Below, piece after piece: positions 17,438 to 25,351 of a stretch of DNA of 27,136 nucleotides. The notes beneath the pieces are model-generated. The model had not been told where the DNA came from. It saw nothing but the letters and a program-made list of their open reading frames with translations, and did no database searches. The position numbers and the translations under genes were made by a program. The stretch is taken from the NCBI GenBank assembly GCA_001915545.1, contig MNQS01000205.1, positions 1 through 27,136 on the forward strand. The letters are read 5' to 3'. This stretch comes from Bacteroides sp. 43_108 (GTDB lineage: Bacteria; Bacteroidota; Bacteroidia; Bacteroidales; Bacteroidaceae). Within the stretch, counting starts at the first letter, position 1. Every line of letters begins with the position of its first letter.

Positions 17438-17570
17438 GTTTCATACGGTTGGAACTTTAGTTTCATCCGCATGGAACCATAGTTTTCAACCTGATGGAAC
17501 TTTAGTTTCATCCACATGAAACCACAGTTTTCCCGACAAGGAACTGCTATTTCCAACATAAGAAACCGGC
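17438..17570 (-). repeat. Six iteron-like palindromic repeats with 22-bp period
   Basis: Six units start at 17438, 17460, 17482, 17505, 17527 and 17549 (steps 22, 22, 23, 22, 22). Each begins GTTT (ATTT in the last) and contains GAAC or AAAC about 15 bases on, forming an imperfect palindrome. The clearest is GTTTCATCCACATGAAAC (17505-17522), with 7-bp perfect arms. The array fills the gap between DUF6078 and VirE. Iterons at an origin or operators for a regulator are the two readings. Confidence 0.8.
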
Positions 17571-17599
17571 AAAAGCTCTTGATGTTCTATCATGAAACA

Positions 17600-18040
17600 T
17601 CAGTCCTTCCACCATACATATTCATATCGATACTGTTCATAAACGGGTTCCTCCGTCACTCCGTAACGACGGAACACACTGCGTACATATTGCTGGGCCC
17701 GGGGAGTGAAACTCTTCTCTTTTCGTTTCAGACGATAAAATTCTGACTTTCCATAATGGCATAGCAGTTCATCCTTGATGGCAACCGCTTTCTCATGTAT
17801 CAGTTTATCGAACATGTGAGTCCATCCGTAAGCATGCTTCACGGGAACATCACTCATGAATTCGGAGCAGCTTTCTTTTGTTTTGACGTAGGAAGGATTG
17901 AGTGTGCGAATACTTCGTTTGGTTTCGGGGATATGGCGACCCGCCTGGTATCGCAGGCAGGTATCCGCCAATTTGCAAGTTCCGTTAAAACAGTGCGTAA
18001 AGCCTGCCGGAACTTTTTCATAATCTAATGTGTCTATCAT
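17600..18040 (-). CDS. DUF6078 family protein
   Basis: 146 residues of a family known mainly from gut Bacteroidales, with no established function. The N-terminus has closely spaced cysteines (Cys17, Cys22, Cys28 in HCFNGTCKLADTCLRY), suggesting metal binding. The rest is basic (RLKRKEKSFTPRAQQYVRSVFRRYG), which would suit nucleic-acid binding. No signal peptide or membrane segment is seen, so it is cytoplasmic. It has an exact housekeeping promoter and precedes the repeat array and VirE gene; it is a candidate for the protein that reads the array, but that is inference. Confidence 0.75.
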   Translation of the reverse strand: MIDTLDYEKVPAGFTHCFNGTCKLADTCLRYQAGRHIPETKRSIRTLNPSYVKTKESCSEFMSDVPVKHAYGWTHMFDKLIHEKAVAIKDELLCHYGKSEFYRLKRKEKSFTPRAQQYVRSVFRRYGVTEEPVYEQYRYEYVWWKD

Positions 18041-18062
18041 TTTTTCTTTGTTTAAGAATTAC

Positions 18063-18094
18063 CAAATTTACGGTTTTATTCCACGAAAAACAAA
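18063..18094 (-). promoter_or_regulatory. Housekeeping Bacteroidetes promoter for DUF6078
   Basis: The minus strand has TTTG (18091-18094), 20 bases, then TAAATTTG (18063-18070). Both elements and spacing match the Bacteroidetes primary-sigma consensus exactly. The ATG lies 22 bases beyond the -7 box. Confidence 0.8.
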
Positions 18095-18121
18095 TAAAAA
18101 GGAAGAAAAATGATAGAAAAA

Positions 18122-18241
18122 TGGTGGCAGCACGTGTTTTTTAGCGTTTATTTATTCTGCTGCCACCACCCCTTGAAATCCCCTGTCCATCGGAGTTTTA
18201 AAGGGATGGGTGGTAGCAGTGGCAGCACTTTTGCAAAACTC
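18122..18241 (-). repeat. Right copy of the TGCTGCCAC inverted-repeat block
   Basis: Reverse-complement partner of the block at 15203-15322. Motifs lie at 18219-18227, 18210-18218, 18158-18166 (opposite sense) and 18124-18132. Measured from the outer motif the offsets are 9, 61 and 95 bases, identical to the left copy, although the sequence between motifs differs at many positions. Confidence 0.85.
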
Positions 18242-18339
18242 CAGAAAGGGGAAAAATAGCGGTGTTTTTAGTTGAGTTATTTTAAATCTTCTTGAAACTC
18301 TTGCTTGAGACCGCCTTTTTTCATTTTGCAAATACAATT

Positions 18340-19749
18340 TCACCTACATGTTCCCCAACTGGAAAAGCCACTCAACTTTGACCCTTTTGGCCACGCAAGA
18401 TTTGCCCACCTTTTTGTACTATATGATTGACCCTTTAAAGTCCTGGTGTTGGGGGGCACCATCCGTTCCTCGTCGTAGCCAACGATATGTGAGAATTCGG
18501 CATGATCGCCATTATAGGTAATATCTTTAAAAAGCACATTCTCAATGCCCCTGCCCGGAGCCTTGCAATACTTCTTATTGTAAAATATACGCAGATTCAC
18601 CAATTGTCCTTGCCGGAAATTCTCGATGCGGATATTCTCGAACCGTACATTCCGGACCAGATTATTATCACCTGCATTGATAGCCAGACAGCCTTGATAA
18701 TCCACTTGCATTTCCCGATGATCCAAAATATCAATGTTCCGGTAAGTCAGATTCTCCATCACTTCATTCCTATCCACATCTCCGTGTAACCCGATAAAAA
18801 TAGGGTGCGCCACATCTGCCCACAAGGTAGAATTCTGCATTGTCACATTACGGCATCCGCCATGAAACCCCATACGTGTAGCATACACGGTAGTGCAATC
18901 ATCGGAGTTACGGCAAAATACTCCATCAAACAAGACGTTGTTGCTGGCAAATACATTCATACCGTCCCCCCACCCATATGAACTGACAGCCTTTACATTG
19001 CGGATTGTCACACTGTCCGAACCTCCAGTGGGGCATTGGGTTGTGATGAGACCTTCCACATATATATTTCGTGAATTAATAATGCTGATGCCTGCCCCAC
19101 GACCTTCGGGATGCACCTCACCCCGTCCCAGAATTTTCACATCACGGGCATTGACCGCACGGATACATCCACGCACAATGGCCCCACCTGCCACATAGAC
19201 CGTCTTTCCCGAAGGAACATTAAGTGTATCGCCGGGTAACTGATGTATTCCCGGAGCAAAATAAATCAGATTCTTATCTTTCAATTTCTTCGGGCGATTT
19301 TCATCTATCGGATTCGCAAAAAGATGAAGATTATGGAATATGTCTCCATTTACCTCAATGGACAGATTACGCGGACGGTCTAGCGTAAAAGTCATCGTAC
19401 TGCCGCTAATCTGCGGAGTGATACCATACGACAACGGACGCACCCTGCCACTCTTTACTTCTCCTTTATTATAGGTAACGGAAACTTCCACCTGACCGGA
19501 AAAGTCAAAATATCCCATTGAGGCTAGTTCAACATGATGCTTCGTCTGGCGTACTTCATCTACTTTCATCGGATAAGTAACTACTTCTTTCCATCCACTG
19601 CCAGATTGCCTCACCCGAACTGTAAAATCGTCTTTCAACTCCACCCCGTCACTAGGAACCGTATAAGTTATCAACTGGTTTTGTGCATAAAGAATACAGG
19701 TCATCATCCATAAAAGACCTGTCAAGCATAATGTTCTCATTCTTTTCAT
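18340..19749 (-). CDS. Right-handed beta-helix glycoside hydrolase (GH28/GH49-like), paralogue 2, with altered C-terminus
   Basis: 469 residues with a signal peptide (MRTLCLTGLLWMMTCILYAQ). It has the same N-terminal sandwich and beta-helix as the 10907-12292 gene, with shared blocks NLHLFANPI, RNSDDC, LWADVAHPI and LHGD. The first acidic motif reads WGDGMN, so one Asp of the paralogue's SDGID is Asn here. The loop before SVTIRN is also about six residues shorter. Homology stops after Val431 (EERMV): residues 432-469 match nothing in the paralogue, while a good family-like tail appears in another frame at 18321-18371. The last helix coils are therefore probably replaced and the enzyme may be inactive. 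It is the first enzyme after SusCD and has its own ECF-type promoter. Confidence 0.78.
   Translation of the reverse strand: MKRMRTLCLTGLLWMMTCILYAQNQLITYTVPSDGVELKDDFTVRVRQSGSGWKEVVTYPMKVDEVRQTKHHVELASMGYFDFSGQVEVSVTYNKGEVKSGRVRPLSYGITPQISGSTMTFTLDRPRNLSIEVNGDIFHNLHLFANPIDENRPKKLKDKNLIYFAPGIHQLPGDTLNVPSGKTVYVAGGAIVRGCIRAVNARDVKILGRGEVHPEGRGAGISIINSRNIYVEGLITTQCPTGGSDSVTIRNVKAVSSYGWGDGMNVFASNNVLFDGVFCRNSDDCTTVYATRMGFHGGCRNVTMQNSTLWADVAHPIFIGLHGDVDRNEVMENLTYRNIDILDHREMQVDYQGCLAINAGDNNLVRNVRFENIRIENFRQGQLVNLRIFYNKKYCKAPGRGIENVLFKDITYNGDHAEFSHIVGYDEERMVPPNTRTLKGQSYSTKRWANLAWPKGSKLSGFSSWGTCR
18372..18456 (-). other. 85-base foreign segment in the 3' end of beta-helix hydrolase 2
   Basis: This stretch separates the last homologous codon (Val431) from GTG GCT TTT CCA, which opens a frame reading VAFPVGEHVGEIVFAK and stop. 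On the coding strand it contains spaced variants of one motif (GGGTCAA twice, GTGGGCAAA, GTGGCCAAA), like the subterminal repeats of some insertion sequences. An IS-end scar is possible but not shown. Confidence 0.5.
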
Positions 19750-19775
19750 TTGTAAAGTCTGCTATTTATTTTAGA

Positions 19776-19805
19776 ATATACGTTCAATAACTATCAATCA
19801 CTCAA
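19776..19805 (-). promoter_or_regulatory. ECF-type promoter upstream of beta-helix hydrolase 2 (site F)
   Basis: Minus-strand TTGAGTG (19799-19805), 16-base spacer, CGTATAT (19776-19782), ending 26 bases before the ATG at 19749. Confidence 0.75.
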
Positions 19806-19848
19806 AGCGCCTACCAGCAATTCTAATATACCACAATTTCATTATCAA

Positions 19849-19901
19849 TTAGGGCATGAAATAATCCTTTACCTAAAGAATATTCTTATTTCACACCCTA
19901 A
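19849..19901. other. Long imperfect hairpin downstream of SusD
   Basis: TTAGGGCATGAAATAA (19849-19864) and TTATTTCACACCCTAA (19886-19901) pair at 14 of 16 positions. It lies 47 bases after the SusD stop and has no T-run behind it on the minus strand. It may stabilise or end the susCD transcript before the separate promoter of the next gene. Confidence 0.55.
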
Positions 19902-19948
19902 CTACTATAAATCAGTCTATTGATTTTCGATTTATCCTTCAGTTTTTA

Positions 19949-21976
19949 TTACCAACCAGGATTCTGCGTTAATTGCGGATTCAAACGTATCTGCTGACGA
20001 GGAATAGGATCTAAATAATCCCTTTGTGTATAAAGCAAATTACCAGCCAAAGTTGCTATAGAACGTCCATAGTCAGGGTCGTTAGGATCAGAGCCCTCAT
20101 AAAGCCCATAAAGCAAAGGATATTTTTCTGGATAATAACAGGGTTCACCGAAGTAAGTGGCATCATTGGCTTTCTCTGTTTCGTATGCCGTCCCCAAAAC
20201 ATGTCGACCCAATTTACGACCAGTCAAGTTAATATGCGCAATACCCCAACGTTTTAAATCGTCCATACGAAAACCTTCACCAAAAAGTTCACATGCACGC
20301 TCTCTACGTATTTCATCCAACATATTCATTTTTTTACAAATAGTTTTTCCTGTAGCATGATCCCAATAACCAGCATCCCAAACATTAGCAATTAACGCAT
20401 TGGTCAAAGGAGCCACTCCAGCACGAGCACGATTTTTATTAATAGAGAAATTAAGATCTTCATCTGAAATGTTTCCATTATTCAATTCACAAGTCGCCTC
20501 GGCATAAATACAATGCACCTCTGCCAAACGAATCAATGGAAAATCTGCAGATTCTGTATTATCCGGACGATTTGCCCCTTCAATCAAATACTTACGGCTG
20601 CTGTATCCCCCCATTGTACTATTATTTCTAATTGTGGGATGGAAGACTGCACAAGAACTACTATATACGGGATCAGTAGGATCATAATGATCATTGTCCT
20701 TAGGAAACACAGGAGTAGGATAAGGTTGACTAGCATCCATACGTTGACGTCCATCTTCAGTACGGCTACTATAAGATACACGGTCAGGTAAGAAAGTACA
20801 ACCAACAAAACGATAATCACGATTACGATATTCACCTATAAATGTTGCATATCCCTCGAATTCTGGATTATTCTGCGCATCAGACATACTACCTGTATAA
20901 CTGATACGAATAGGAAGTCCATTACGACAAAGGAAAGATTCACCAAACTGAGCACTCATACCCGTTGCTGCACCTACCATGACCGAATGCGATAAATTAA
21001 TACCACCACGACTCAGATCGTAGTCATATTTTTTTGAGAAAATAAATTCTTTATTCGTACTTTTTCCAGCACTTTTGAAATTAGGAATATTTCCACCCTT
21101 ATCATCAATATTAAACAAATAGTAATAACTCAAAGAATCACATTCTGCCCACAACTTATAAGTTCCACTTTCAGCTTCTTCTATCACCTCTTTTGACATC
21201 TGCTTTGCTTCTGTCAACATATCGGTTATAGAAGGATATCCTTCCGGTTTAACAGTTCCTGCCCCCTGCGAACTCCCATCACCATCTAAATCATAATTGA
21301 TAGCAGGAACATACTTTTCCCACGTAGCCTCATAAAGCAATACTCTGGCCAAAAAAGATTTGGCAGCTTCCTTGCTTACTTTTCCTTTGCTTCCTTCCGG
21401 AATTTCCGTTTCTTTAGGCAAACGCTTTACAGCCTCTCTTAAATCGGACATAATAAAGGCTGCCACCTCATACCGACTGTTTCGCGGGGCCTGTAACACT
21501 CCATCACTAACAGTCAACACATGGTCTGAAATAGGCACACCACCAAAATGTTGCAACAAATAAAAATGCTGCCATGCGCGAAAAAAATAAGCAGTCCCCA
21601 CAGACTGGGCAATATCACTTTGGCTACCATCATAAGCTTCTGCCTTTTCCAACAATATATTGCAAGTACGGATATGCGAATAAGGCTTATCCCAACTCCA
21701 ATTTCCTTCCGATGCCGAACCACCTCCATTGCTTCCTAATCCACTGATATCCGTCCCTCGGTCCATTATATCACCGTATGACGGCTTATTATCCAGATTT
21801 TTCCATCCAATTACATTATATAAAGCATTGGCTGCCTGTTCAAAATGTTCAGGAGTCTTAAACACAATAGCCTCTGTTCCCTGAGACAACGGTTCTTTAT
21901 CAAGAAAGTCACTGCATGCAGTCAATGACATCACCACAGCCGATGCAAGAAAAAATTTATTTATTATGGTTTTCAT
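19949..21976 (-). CDS. susD: SusD/RagB-like surface glycan-binding lipoprotein
   Basis: 675 residues from the ATG at 21976, which places the lipoprotein signal (KFFLASAVVMSLTAC, Cys21) at the N-terminus. The frame is open to 22012, but that would start inside the susC stop region and spoil the signal peptide. CSDFLDKEPLSQG is a typical mature SusD start, and the remainder has the family's TPR-like helices and C-terminal region (IRRERACELFGEGFRMDDLKRW). It caps the SusC barrel and captures glycans at the cell surface. At 675 residues it is long for the family, suggesting enlarged loops for a complex glycan. It starts 22 bases after susC. Confidence 0.95.
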   Translation of the reverse strand: MKTIINKFFLASAVVMSLTACSDFLDKEPLSQGTEAIVFKTPEHFEQAANALYNVIGWKNLDNKPSYGDIMDRGTDISGLGSNGGGSASEGNWSWDKPYSHIRTCNILLEKAEAYDGSQSDIAQSVGTAYFFRAWQHFYLLQHFGGVPISDHVLTVSDGVLQAPRNSRYEVAAFIMSDLREAVKRLPKETEIPEGSKGKVSKEAAKSFLARVLLYEATWEKYVPAINYDLDGDGSSQGAGTVKPEGYPSITDMLTEAKQMSKEVIEEAESGTYKLWAECDSLSYYYLFNIDDKGGNIPNFKSAGKSTNKEFIFSKKYDYDLSRGGINLSHSVMVGAATGMSAQFGESFLCRNGLPIRISYTGSMSDAQNNPEFEGYATFIGEYRNRDYRFVGCTFLPDRVSYSSRTEDGRQRMDASQPYPTPVFPKDNDHYDPTDPVYSSSCAVFHPTIRNNSTMGGYSSRKYLIEGANRPDNTESADFPLIRLAEVHCIYAEATCELNNGNISDEDLNFSINKNRARAGVAPLTNALIANVWDAGYWDHATGKTICKKMNMLDEIRRERACELFGEGFRMDDLKRWGIAHINLTGRKLGRHVLGTAYETEKANDATYFGEPCYYPEKYPLLYGLYEGSDPNDPDYGRSIATLAGNLLYTQRDYLDPIPRQQIRLNPQLTQNPGW

Positions 21977-21998
21977 ATGTTTATATTTTAACAGGTTA

Positions 21999-24900
21999 TT
22001 AGAATGTAACATCTACTCCGAATGTCAGCAATCTGCTGAACGGGAATGTGTTATTTGAATTTTCACCATATTCCGGATCATATCCATCCTTTACTTTTGT
22101 CCATTCCCAAAGATCATCACCGGAGAAGTAAACTCTCAATTTACTGAGTCCGGCTTTTGAAATCCACTTTTGAGGCAATGAATACCCCACTACCAAAGAT
22201 TTCAAACGGACATACCGATTATTCTGAACACTGACATCTTTATTATTATAATTCCACTTATTAAAATTCTGGTCACGTGAAGCAATAGTATATTCTGCAT
22301 CCCGATTATTCTCACTCCACATTTTCCCTGCGAAGTTTTTATTTTGCAGAACATAATTTGTAGTCCATGGAGCAGCCAAATATCCACCTCTTAACAATAC
22401 TTGTTTACCTACTCCTTGGAAGAAAGCCGAGAAATCGATTCCTTTCCATTCCAATCCCAATTTAAAGCCAAATGTCAAACGAGGGGCCATATCTCCTGCA
22501 TAGTAAAGATCATCTTTTGTTATAGCACCGTCACCATTCAAATCGACTACTTTACGAGCCCCCGGACGAAGTGTATTAGTAGATGCCTCCTGAGGTGCAG
22601 GAAGAATATTATTAGCTTTCGGTCCTGAATGATCCGCATTCCAATAATACTTCTCATAATATGCAGCCACTTCATCTGCACTTTGGAAAATACCATCAGT
22701 TTGGTATACATACAATGCTTGTCTTGGCATACCGATTAAGCGATTTTCATTCTTACCCTCATTAGGTACATTTTCATTATTAGCTAATTCAAGCACTTTT
22801 GACCATGCATCCGAAAGAGATCCTCCAATGTTATACTTTACCTGACCTATTTGATCATTCCAATTCAAAGCCAACTCCCAACCACGGGCACGAAACTTAC
22901 CATTGTTGGTTTTAGGAGCAGCCGCACCTAAAATAGAAGGATATTGTACATCAATAAACATACCGTTATTGGTCTTGATAAAATAATCAAATGAACCTCT
23001 CAAACGATTGCTAAGAAAAGCAAAATCCACTCCCACATCGTGGCTGTCAATAGTTTCCCATGTACGTTCCGCAGATCTCATACCGTCTACCCACAATGAA
23101 GTATGCGTACCGGGATTTACACCAAAAATAGTCGTACCAGTTTTGATAGTAGCAAATCTCTCGTAATTGTCAATACCTTCCACACTACCTGTTCTACCAT
23201 AATTGTAACGCAGCTTCAAATCACTCAACCATGAAACATCTTTTAAAAAGTCTTCATTTGAAAGTCTCCAAAAACCAGAAATAGAATAAAAATTTTTCCA
23301 ACGTTGTTCTTTCGCCAACTTAGAAGACCCATCCCGACGACCCAATACCTCTATTGAATATTTATCAGCATAAGTATAATTCAAACGCCCTAAATAAGAA
23401 ACCAATCCCCAAGAATTCTGTCCACCATATGCCTCATTATTATTTCCATTCACCCATACATCCAAATCTGCTAATCCAGACCCCGGATAAACAGCACCGG
23501 ATTTACGAACCGCACCTACCCTTTTATATGTTTCTTGTTCGGCAGTCATACCCAACATGGCAGAAACGCTATGCACATCAGCAAAAGTACGATTATAATT
23601 AGCAAAAGCACCTAAAGTAATGTTTTCCCATTTCGCTATTTCTTCTTTCAATTGTCCGGGACCTTGCTTATTACCAGTCTGTGTACCTACCCAATCATAA
23701 TATTGTACTTTATTCTTCACTTCCTGCATATTTCTCTGTACAGTCTTATAAGCCCCCGAAGCTGAAATAGAAAGTCCTTTTACCCATTTAGAAAAATCAT
23801 AAGTTGCTTTAGCACTTCCTCTAAAAGTTGTCAATGAATTTTTCTTCTCCCCTCCTTGGGTCAACCCACCAATAGGATTCCGGTTACCACTAAATGTATC
23901 ATAAGCCTGACCATTTTTATTATACACAGTCCAAAACCAAGGATCAAAATATCCAGCTCCCACATCAGTAGTTGGGGTTATAATATCACGTTTGTCATAC
24001 GACATACTTGTTTCAAATTTCAAAGCATCTGTCGCTTGATAATCAGCATTTAAACGACCACTATATTTTTTTTCTCCATCATTAGCAACTTTCAACTGTG
24101 AATTATTATCCGCATACCCCAAAGACGCTCGATAACTAAACTTTTCATCTGCTCCAGAAATACTAATCGAATGCTTTTGAGAAGTTGCCTGACCATAAAG
24201 ATAATCCATCATATACACATTTGGGTCCCAACGTTCCACTTTATCACCATTTTGTAATGTCAAGACTTTACCTGCACGAAGAGCATTAAAAAGAGTTTCC
24301 CCCTTATATACTGTTGGTGCACCAGTAGCCGGATCAATATCCGATTGATCCAAAGTAGGACCACCAAAAGAATTAAATATCCACCAATTTACAGCTTTAT
24401 GAATTTCATCAGCAGTAGTTAAACTAGGATTTAAAGCGGCAGCATCATTATATTGAGCTTCATAAAACATATCCAACCATTCCCGATTATTTGTAATAGG
24501 AGGCTGAATACCGTTAATTGTGCGACTAACAGAGCCACTATATGATATTTGAGCCTTTCCTTTTTTACCACGCTTTGTTGTTACCAGTACAACACCTGAA
24601 GCCGAACGGGCACCGTATATCGCAGCCGAAGCATCCTTCAAAACTGAAATATTTTCAATATCACTTGCATCCATAGCATTTAACTCATCCAATGAACCTG
24701 TTATACCATCAATGATAACTAATGGAGAAGATTTTCCATTAACAGAAATATCACCACGTATTTTCATCTCTGCTCCCTCACTACCCGGACGAGTAGAAGT
24801 GCGTGTAATAGTCAATCCCGGAACTTCACCTTGCAAAGCTACTGTAGCATTAGCAATACCCTTATTTTTAAAAGCCTCATCCCCCTTGATCTGACTAATA

Positions 24901-25325
24901 GAACTAGTTAAAGAAGCTTTCTTTTGGGCACCATAACCAACTACTACTACTTCATCCAGCACCTCAGTATCCTCTTTCAAAACGACCTTAACGTTTGTTT
25001 TCCCTGATATATTAACTTCCTGAGTCTTGTATCCGATATAAGAAATGACCAATATGCCTTTTTCCGGAACATTATTCAATGTAAAATTACCATCAAAATC
25101 GGTAATTGTACCATTAGTCGTGCCTTTTACTTGTACCGTAGCACCAATTACCGGTTCTCCTGTAGCATCCACCACTTGCCCTTTTACCGTTCCAGTCTGC
25201 ATAACAGTCTGCACCCCATTCACCTCTGCAAATACAGTCTGCGGACTACCTGCCAACAAGGCAGAAGCCATCACCGTAGAAAACAAGATTCTTCTCGATG
25301 AAAATTTAAAGAATTCGTTTTTCAT
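21999..25325 (-). CDS. susC: SusC-like TonB-dependent outer-membrane transporter
   Basis: 1108 residues. After a signal peptide (ending QTVFA) comes a carboxypeptidase-D-like regulatory domain (about 46-125, GTVKGQVVDATGEPVIGATV), a TonB box region (DEVVVVGYGAQKK), the plug (VPGLTITRT, SPLVIIDGI, VLKDASAAIYGARSASGVVLVTTK) and a 22-strand barrel ending in GVDVTF with terminal Phe. It imports oligosaccharides using TonB energy. There is no N-terminal STN domain, the part that signals to FecR anti-sigma factors, even though an ECF sigma gene lies 26 bases upstream. SusC, SusD and the sigma factor form one unit. Confidence 0.96.
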   Translation of the reverse strand: MKNEFFKFSSRRILFSTVMASALLAGSPQTVFAEVNGVQTVMQTGTVKGQVVDATGEPVIGATVQVKGTTNGTITDFDGNFTLNNVPEKGILVISYIGYKTQEVNISGKTNVKVVLKEDTEVLDEVVVVGYGAQKKASLTSSISQIKGDEAFKNKGIANATVALQGEVPGLTITRTSTRPGSEGAEMKIRGDISVNGKSSPLVIIDGITGSLDELNAMDASDIENISVLKDASAAIYGARSASGVVLVTTKRGKKGKAQISYSGSVSRTINGIQPPITNNREWLDMFYEAQYNDAAALNPSLTTADEIHKAVNWWIFNSFGGPTLDQSDIDPATGAPTVYKGETLFNALRAGKVLTLQNGDKVERWDPNVYMMDYLYGQATSQKHSISISGADEKFSYRASLGYADNNSQLKVANDGEKKYSGRLNADYQATDALKFETSMSYDKRDIITPTTDVGAGYFDPWFWTVYNKNGQAYDTFSGNRNPIGGLTQGGEKKNSLTTFRGSAKATYDFSKWVKGLSISASGAYKTVQRNMQEVKNKVQYYDWVGTQTGNKQGPGQLKEEIAKWENITLGAFANYNRTFADVHSVSAMLGMTAEQETYKRVGAVRKSGAVYPGSGLADLDVWVNGNNNEAYGGQNSWGLVSYLGRLNYTYADKYSIEVLGRRDGSSKLAKEQRWKNFYSISGFWRLSNEDFLKDVSWLSDLKLRYNYGRTGSVEGIDNYERFATIKTGTTIFGVNPGTHTSLWVDGMRSAERTWETIDSHDVGVDFAFLSNRLRGSFDYFIKTNNGMFIDVQYPSILGAAAPKTNNGKFRARGWELALNWNDQIGQVKYNIGGSLSDAWSKVLELANNENVPNEGKNENRLIGMPRQALYVYQTDGIFQSADEVAAYYEKYYWNADHSGPKANNILPAPQEASTNTLRPGARKVVDLNGDGAITKDDLYYAGDMAPRLTFGFKLGLEWKGIDFSAFFQGVGKQVLLRGGYLAAPWTTNYVLQNKNFAGKMWSENNRDAEYTIASRDQNFNKWNYNNKDVSVQNNRYVRLKSLVVGYSLPQKWISKAGLSKLRVYFSGDDLWEWTKVKDGYDPEYGENSNNTFPFSRLLTFGVDVTF

Positions 25326-25351
25326 AAACTTAAAATTTAATATTAACAGTT

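Larger units (their letters stand above)
15203..18241. mobile_element. Putative VirE/DUF6078 cassette bounded by inverted repeats
   Basis: A 3.0-kb unit bounded by two 120-bp inverted blocks and containing a VirE-type primase/helicase gene, an iteron-like array and a DUF6078 gene, inside a PUL and in the same orientation. No transposase or integrase gene is inside and I found no target-site duplication, so mobility is inference. The adjacent Rpn gene may or may not belong to it. Confidence 0.4.

Noticed and set aside
15203..18241. CRISPR array interpretation of the repeat-rich parts
   Set aside because: The 22-bp units are contiguous with no unique spacers, the TGCTGCCAC motifs are few and irregularly spaced, and there are no cas genes.
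18152..18343. 63-codon minus-strand frame after beta-helix hydrolase 2
   Set aside because: It runs through the right inverted-repeat block and contains part of the displaced hydrolase tail in the wrong frame. No start signal or family resemblance is seen.
18415..18460. Reading of the altered hydrolase tail as simple frameshifts (a frame gives QDFKGSII, vaguely like KDLKGFIT of the paralogue)
   Set aside because: That frame hits a stop after a few codons, and at least two more frame changes would be needed to reach the AFPVGEHVGEIVFAK tail. A replacement segment is simpler, though the resemblance is noted.
21977..22012. Upstream start for SusD at 22012
   Set aside because: It would overlap the end of susC and place twelve extra residues before the lipoprotein signal. 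The ATG at 21976 gives a normal signal with lipobox at Cys21.
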